Assembly (NCBI RefSeq): GCF_900188025.1
Contig: NZ_FZNO01000012.1
Span: 1 to 64,000 of the forward strand
DNA length: 64,000 bases
Origin: Blastococcus mobilis
GTDB taxonomy: Bacteria > Actinomycetota > Actinomycetes > Mycobacteriales > Geodermatophilaceae
Direction: 5' to 3'
In this document: positions 59,776 through 64,000 of the stretch, in pieces
Layout of the letters: every line of letters begins with the position of its first letter
How positions within the stretch are numbered: the stretch's first letter is position 1
Notes under the pieces: model-generated
Database searches by the model: none
What the model saw: only the letters and a program-made list of their open reading frames with translations
What the model was told of the DNA's origin: nothing
Translations under genes and position numbers: made by a program

Positions 59776-61419
59776 TCAGCCGGCGGCGGCCAGCGCCGGG
59801 TCGACGGTGCGGCCCAGGATCAGGTCGGCGGCACGCTCGGCGATCATGATCGTCGGAGCGTTCGTGTTGCCCCGCACCAGCGTCGGCATCACCGACGCGT
59901 CGACCACGCGGAGGCCCTCGATGCCGCGCACCCGGAGCTGGGAGTCCACGACCGCCTGCTCGTCGGTGCCCATCCGGCAGGAGGACACCGGGTGGTACAG
60001 CGACTCCATGGTGTTCTTGACCGTCTCCCGGAGGGCGTCCCGGCCGTGCACGGTGCCGCCCGGCGACCACTCGTCGGCCAGCACGGACGCGAGCGGGCCG
60101 ACCGCCGCGATGTCGCGGGCCTTCTCCACGCCGGACACCAGGGCCTCGAGGTCGCGCTCGTCGGTCAGGTATCCGGCGTCGATCGCCGGCGCCCAGGACG
60201 GGTCGGCCGACCGCAGCCGCACCGAGCCCCGCGAGTGCACGTGCACCAGCACGACCGCCGCGGTGAAGGCGTCGACGTCGGGGTCGACCTCGGCCTGCTT
60301 CCAGTACTTGACCGGCAGGAAGTGGAACTGCAGGTCCGGTTCGGGCAACTCCGGCACCGACCGGGTGAACAACCCGGCCTCGGCCAGGTTGGAGGTCAGC
60401 GGTCCACGGCGGGCGCCGAACCACTTGGCGTAGCCCGAGGGCGACTCCGCGCGGAACAGGGACTTGCCCGACCGCACGTTCCACACGACCGGCACGAGCG
60501 GGTGGTCCTGCAGACCCCCGCCGACGCCGGGCAGGTCGTGGACCACCTCGACGCCGACCTCGCGCAGATGGTCGGCCGGGCCGATGCCCGAGAGCATCAG
60601 CAGGTGGGGGGAGTTGACCGCGCCGCCGGAGAGCACGACCTCGCGGGCGGCGTACGCGGTGTGCACCCGCCCACCGGACCGGTACTCGACCCCGGTCGCG
60701 CGGCCGTTCTCCACGAGCACCCGGGTGGTGAGCGCGCCGGTCCGGACGGTCAGGTTGGGCCGGCGCTCCGCGGGATGCAGGTAGGCGTCGGCCGACGACC
60801 AGCGGCGTCCCCGCTTCTGCGTCACCTGGTACTGGCCGACGCCCTCCTGGGTGGCGCCGTTGAAGTCGTCGTTGCGCGGGTAGCCGGCGGCCACCGCCGA
60901 CTGGACGACGGCGCGGGTCCACGGGTGCGGTGACCGCAGGTCCTCCACCCGCAGCGGCCCACCGACACCGTGGAAGCGGTCGGCCCCGCGGGCGTTGTCC
61001 TCCATGCGTCGGAACAGCGGGAGCACGTGGTCGTAGGACCAGGACGGGTCGCCGGTCAGCTCGGCCCACTCGTCGTAGTCGGCCCGCGCGCCCCGGATGT
61101 AGATCATCGCGTTGATCGACGACGAGCCGCCCAGCAGCTTGCCCCGGGGCCAGAACAGCTTCCGGCCGTCGAGACCCGGCTGGGGCTCGGTCGTGTAGTT
61201 CCAGTCCAGTCGGGTGCGGAAGGTCTTGTAGAGCGCGGCCGGCACCTGCACCTCGAGGACGTCGTCGGAGCCACCCGCCTCGAGCAGCAGCACCCGCAGC
61301 GTCGGGTCCTCCGACAGCCGGCCGGCCACCGCGCAGCCGGCCGATCCCGCGCCGACGACGACGACGTCGAACTCGTCCCGGCCGGCGCTGTCCGGCCGGC
61401 CGTCGAGGGGCGCGCTCAC
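59776..61419 (-). CDS. GMC-family FAD oxidoreductase (choline/alcohol dehydrogenase-like)
   Basis: 547 residues. FAD motif DVVVVGAGSAGCAVAGRLSED, GMC signature 1 (RGKLLGGSSSINAMIYIRG, about 85-103), signature 2 (GGAVNSPHLLMLSGIGP), and the C-terminal YHPVSSCRMG and NTNAPTIMIAERAADLI with the catalytic His and Asn. Oxidises an alcohol to the aldehyde. The GTG start at 61419 overlaps the stop of the aldehyde dehydrogenase gene (GTGA), so the pair probably oxidises an alcohol to the acid; choline to betaine is possible but no betaine marker is present. Confidence 0.9.
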   Translation of the reverse strand: MSAPLDGRPDSAGRDEFDVVVVGAGSAGCAVAGRLSEDPTLRVLLLEAGGSDDVLEVQVPAALYKTFRTRLDWNYTTEPQPGLDGRKLFWPRGKLLGGSSSINAMIYIRGARADYDEWAELTGDPSWSYDHVLPLFRRMEDNARGADRFHGVGGPLRVEDLRSPHPWTRAVVQSAVAAGYPRNDDFNGATQEGVGQYQVTQKRGRRWSSADAYLHPAERRPNLTVRTGALTTRVLVENGRATGVEYRSGGRVHTAYAAREVVLSGGAVNSPHLLMLSGIGPADHLREVGVEVVHDLPGVGGGLQDHPLVPVVWNVRSGKSLFRAESPSGYAKWFGARRGPLTSNLAEAGLFTRSVPELPEPDLQFHFLPVKYWKQAEVDPDVDAFTAAVVLVHVHSRGSVRLRSADPSWAPAIDAGYLTDERDLEALVSGVEKARDIAAVGPLASVLADEWSPGGTVHGRDALRETVKNTMESLYHPVSSCRMGTDEQAVVDSQLRVRGIEGLRVVDASVMPTLVRGNTNAPTIMIAERAADLILGRTVDPALAAAG

Positions 61420-62966
61420 CGGTGGCGCCCGTGGATCAGGCCCATGACGCGGGCGACCGCGTCGGTGGCCGAGGCAGGGCGGCTGAAGCTCATCAGGTTC
61501 ACCGGCAACGCGACCCGCTGGCGGGTGATCGCCTTCGCGCGGGTGAACTCCTTCAGGCCGTCCTCCCCGTGGATCCGGCCGAAGCCGCTCTCGCCGACCC
61601 CGCCGAAGGGCAGGGCCGGGATGGAGGCGAACGTCAGCACGGAGTTCACCGACGTCATGCCGCTGCGCATCCGGCGGGCGAGGTCCATGGCCCGCGCCTT
61701 GGAGCCGGAGAACACCGCGCCGGCCAGGCCGTAGGAGGTGGCGTTGGCGCGCTCGAGCGCGTCCTCGGCGTCGCGGACCTTCGTGATGGTCAGCGTCGGC
61801 CCGAAGGTCTCCTCGCGCACCGCGGGGGAGGACTCGGGCACGTCGAGGAGCACGGCCGGAGCGAGGTAGTTCTCGTTCGGGAACAGGGCCGGGTCGGCCT
61901 CGCCGCGCACCACCCGCCCGCTGGCCGCCACGTGGGAGACGTGCCGGCGGACGATGTCGCCCTGCGCGGCCATCGTCATCGGACCGTAGTGCGCCTCGTC
62001 GTCCGAACCGGGGCGCAGGCTGCGCACCTGGGCGGTGACCTCGGCGACGAAGCGGTCGTAGACGGCGCTGGTCGCGTAGACCCGCTCGATCCCGATGCAC
62101 GTCTGGCCGGCGTTGCTCATCGAGCCCCAGACGGCGGCGTCGGCCGCGGCGACCACGTCGGCGTCGTCGTCGACGATCATCGCGTCCTTGCCGCCGAGCT
62201 CCATGAGCACCGGGGTGAGGGTCTCCGCGCACGTGGCCATGACCTTGCGGCCGGTCGGCGCGGACCCGGTGAAGGCCAGCTTGCCGACTCCCGCACGGCA
62301 CAGCGCTGCGCCGGTCTCGCCGTAGCCCGTGACGACCTGGAAGGCGTCGGCGGCGTCGGGGACCGCGGCCCGCCAGGCGGCGGCCAGCCACGCGCCGACG
62401 GCGGGCGTGTACTCCGACGGCTTGAAGACGACGGCGTTGCCCGCGGCCAGCGCGTACGCGATCGAGCCCATGGGTGTGAACACGGGGTAGTTCCACGGCC
62501 CGATCACGCCGATGACGCCCAGCGGCTGGTACTCCAGGTAGGCGGCGTGGTTGGCCGCGAGCATCCCGGCCCTCACCCGGCGCGGGCCGAGCGTCTTGCG
62601 GGCATGCGCGCCGGCCCAGGCCAGGTGGTCGATGGCGAGGGTGATCTCGAGGATCGCGTCACCGTGCGGCTTGCCGTTCTCGCGGTGGACGAGGTCGGCC
62701 AGCTCGTTCATGCGCCGGGCGAGATAGCCGCGGTAGGCCGACAAGCGCTCCTTGCGCCCGTCGAAACCCAGCTCGCCCCAGTGCGTGGCGGCCGCGCGAG
62801 CCCGCTCGACGGCCTCGTTCACGGCATCGGCGTCGTGCACCGGGAAGACGCCGACGACCGCGCCGGAGGCAGGGTTCGTGGATTCGAAGGTCTGCGTGGT
62901 GGCGTGGCGGTCGACGGTTCCCGCGGAGGCGTCGGTGACCGCGTCCATCTGCTCGACGAGCGACAT
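61416..62966 (-). CDS. Aldehyde dehydrogenase family protein
   Basis: 516 residues. NAD(P)-dependent oxidation of an aldehyde. GPWNYPVFTPMGSIAYALAAGN, cofactor motif FTGSAPTGRKV, catalytic Glu in MELGGKDAMIV (about 276-286) and catalytic Cys in NAGQTCIGIERV (about 310). Related to coniferyl/succinic semialdehyde-type dehydrogenases; the C-terminal FSRPASATDAVARVMGLIHG is longer than usual. ATG 62966 is the first start consistent with the N-terminus. Upstream only 11 bp separate it from an ATPase remnant, so the pair is followed by the GMC gene in one transcript. Confidence 0.9.
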   Translation of the reverse strand: MSLVEQMDAVTDASAGTVDRHATTQTFESTNPASGAVVGVFPVHDADAVNEAVERARAAATHWGELGFDGRKERLSAYRGYLARRMNELADLVHRENGKPHGDAILEITLAIDHLAWAGAHARKTLGPRRVRAGMLAANHAAYLEYQPLGVIGVIGPWNYPVFTPMGSIAYALAAGNAVVFKPSEYTPAVGAWLAAAWRAAVPDAADAFQVVTGYGETGAALCRAGVGKLAFTGSAPTGRKVMATCAETLTPVLMELGGKDAMIVDDDADVVAAADAAVWGSMSNAGQTCIGIERVYATSAVYDRFVAEVTAQVRSLRPGSDDEAHYGPMTMAAQGDIVRRHVSHVAASGRVVRGEADPALFPNENYLAPAVLLDVPESSPAVREETFGPTLTITKVRDAEDALERANATSYGLAGAVFSGSKARAMDLARRMRSGMTSVNSVLTFASIPALPFGGVGESGFGRIHGEDGLKEFTRAKAITRQRVALPVNLMSFSRPASATDAVARVMGLIHGRHR

Positions 62967-62977
62967 GGTGACGGAGG

Positions 62978-63358
62978 TTACCCGCGGGTCACTTGCCTGG
63001 CAGGAGAGGCGACCCGACCGGGCGAGGTCGCCCCGTCGACGCGGTCGTCGGCGTCGATGACGGCCCAGACCGTCACGGTGCCGCGCGCCTGGAACCAGCC
63101 GTGCCGCAGGGAGAGGTCGGCGACGAGGTGGAGCCCCAAGCCCCCGAGCCCCGGATCGCGGCCCTGGGCGGGGATCGGGAGAACCCCCGTCGAGGAGTCG
63201 CTGACCGCCAGGAGCCACAGGTCGCCGGTCCGGCTGAGCGACGTGGCGACGGGCGCGCCGCCGTGCCGCAGCCCGTTGGAGGCGAGCCGCCTCGTTGCCG
63301 GAATGCTCCGAACCTCCGTGTCACCCGGTGGTCGGGAAGATCCGACGGGGGCGCCGAA
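62978..63358 (-). pseudogene. RsbW-like (HATPase) anti-sigma-factor-type gene, broken
   Basis: A minus-strand frame with stop TAA at 62978-62980 encodes the ATPase part RLASNGLRHGGAPVATSLSRTG, LAVSDSSTG, GLGGLGLHLVADLSLRHGW and TVTVWAVIDA, typical of histidine-kinase-like anti-sigma or regulatory ATPases. Upstream it reads TEVRSIPATRR and then a stop (TAG at about 63361) with no ATG, GTG or TTG between. In intact proteins about 40 residues of helices separate the SIPAT-like strand from the NGLRHG N-box, so an internal deletion plus loss of the start seems likely. The tail is disordered. Confidence 0.55.
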
Positions 63359-63409
63359 CTAGGGTCGGCGGCGAGTGGGCCTGCCGGCCCGGTGCAGGGA
63401 AGGCGGAGC

Positions 63410-64000
63410 ATGCAGACCGCGATCGACGGCGCCCCGGGCGACCCGTTCGGCACCGCGGAGATCCGTCGCCGGGTGCTGGCGGCCTGGGCCGAGGATCCGG
63501 CGCGCTTCCGCGAGGACGCGAACGCCGAGGAGGACCTCGTCCGGGGCGGCTACCGCGACCGGTTGCTGGTCGAGCTCGCGCAGAACGCCGCCGACGCCGC
63601 CGTCCGCGGGGGAGTGCCCGGCCGGCTGCGCCTGGAACTGGACGCAGGAACGCTGCGGGCAGCCAACACCGGAGCCCCGCTGGACGAGGGTGGCGTGCAG
63701 GGGCTGGCCACGCTGCGCGCCTCGGTCAAGCGCGACGAGACCGGCAGCGTCGGCCGCTTCGGGGTCGGCTTCGCCGCGGTGCTGGCGGTCACCGACGAGC
63801 CCGCCGTGCTGTCGGCGGCGGGCGGCGTGCGGTTCAGCGCCGCGCAGACCCACGACGAGGTCGTCGCCGTCCCGGCGCTCGCCGCCGAGGTGGCCCGTCG
63901 TGGCGGTGCGGCTCCCGTGCTGCGGCTGCCGTGGCCGGCCGAAGGCGCCCCGCCGGACGGGTTCACCACCGAGGTCGTGCTCCCGCTGCGGGACGGCGCG
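63410..64000 (+). CDS. Sacsin/Hsp90-like ATP-binding protein, N-terminal part (runs off window)
   Basis: About 197 residues visible. GHKL ATPase fold: the N-box Glu/Asn in ELAQNAADAA (about 54-63), GTLRAANTGAPLD with the G1-type motif, and the G2 motif GRFGVGFAAVLAV. Actinobacterial proteins of this type, about 900-1000 residues, are annotated as sacsin N-terminal ATP-binding-like or Hsp90-like molecular chaperones with unknown client. ATG 63410 with GGCGGAG just upstream. Divergent from the broken ATPase frame. Confidence 0.82.
   Translation, partial: MQTAIDGAPGDPFGTAEIRRRVLAAWAEDPARFREDANAEEDLVRGGYRDRLLVELAQNAADAAVRGGVPGRLRLELDAGTLRAANTGAPLDEGGVQGLATLRASVKRDETGSVGRFGVGFAAVLAVTDEPAVLSAAGGVRFSAAQTHDEVVAVPALAAEVARRGGAAPVLRLPWPAEGAPPDGFTTEVVLPLRDGA

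Noticed and set aside
58001-61069. 1022-residue minus-strand frame
   Set aside because: Runs antisense to the MFS gene and out of frame through the GMC gene; composition is shadow-like.

Overview
This window comes from a very GC-rich actinobacterial chromosome. Most genes start with ATG or GTG, many neighbours overlap by 4 bp (ATGA/GTGA), and several starts appear leaderless. The block miaB, DUF349 coiled-coil protein, dioxygenase-fold protein, miaA, dapF, hflX, lexA, LysM protein, nrdR follows the order known from Mycobacterium and relatives. The overall gene content, with amylosucrase and an arsenic island including an ArsI/CadI enzyme, fits a soil or stone actinobacterium of the Geodermatophilaceae type (inference; no marker gene was tested). 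I see no rRNA, tRNA, CRISPR array, insertion sequence or prophage.

Layout. 1-4439 (minus strand): the N-terminal part of cytochrome c oxidase subunit I, then a gluABCD-like amino-acid ABC importer. 4573-20681: the conserved housekeeping core, covering tRNA A37 modification (miaB, miaA), diaminopimelate epimerase, HflX GTPase, a PAP2 membrane phosphatase with an overlapping secreted propeller-like protein, the divergent SOS pair lexA / LysM division-inhibitor-like gene with three LexA boxes, and nrdR-nrdJ (B12-dependent ribonucleotide reductase) behind a probable NrdR-box pair. 21285-34059: an accessory stretch with quinone oxidoreductase, DUF817 membrane protein, a lipoprotein with a coupled 42-residue ORF, two secreted peptidases, DUF1801 and DUF4334 proteins, an aldo/keto reductase and a membrane glycosyltransferase ending in a PilZ domain.

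34063-37235 is a compact arsenic resistance island: arsR-acr3-arsC-arsC on the minus strand, every junction tightly spaced or overlapping, divergent from an arsI/cadI-type gene. 37317-43420 holds a coiled-coil protein, DinB-fold protein, small ORF, SDR, FAD monooxygenase, a membrane GGDEF cyclase with an I-site, and a PDZ protease. 43543-48832 is a four-gene plus-strand unit: amylosucrase, carboxylate-amine ligase, erythromycin-esterase-family protein and a serine esterase. 48829-55226 has NADH dehydrogenase II, an alpha/beta hydrolase and a xylose locus (xylB divergent from a ROK regulator followed by xylA).

55231-64000 holds a DoxX-like protein, a DEAD-box helicase, an MFS transporter, an overlapping GMC oxidoreductase / aldehyde dehydrogenase pair, and the start of a sacsin/Hsp90-type ATPase. 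Three gene remnants also lie here: an HTH-regulator tail after xylA, a SnoaL-like ORF lacking its N-terminus, and an RsbW-like ATPase ORF with no start codon. No clearly new defence or mobile system is visible. The most interesting items are regulatory architectures, small coupled ORFs and unusual operon company.
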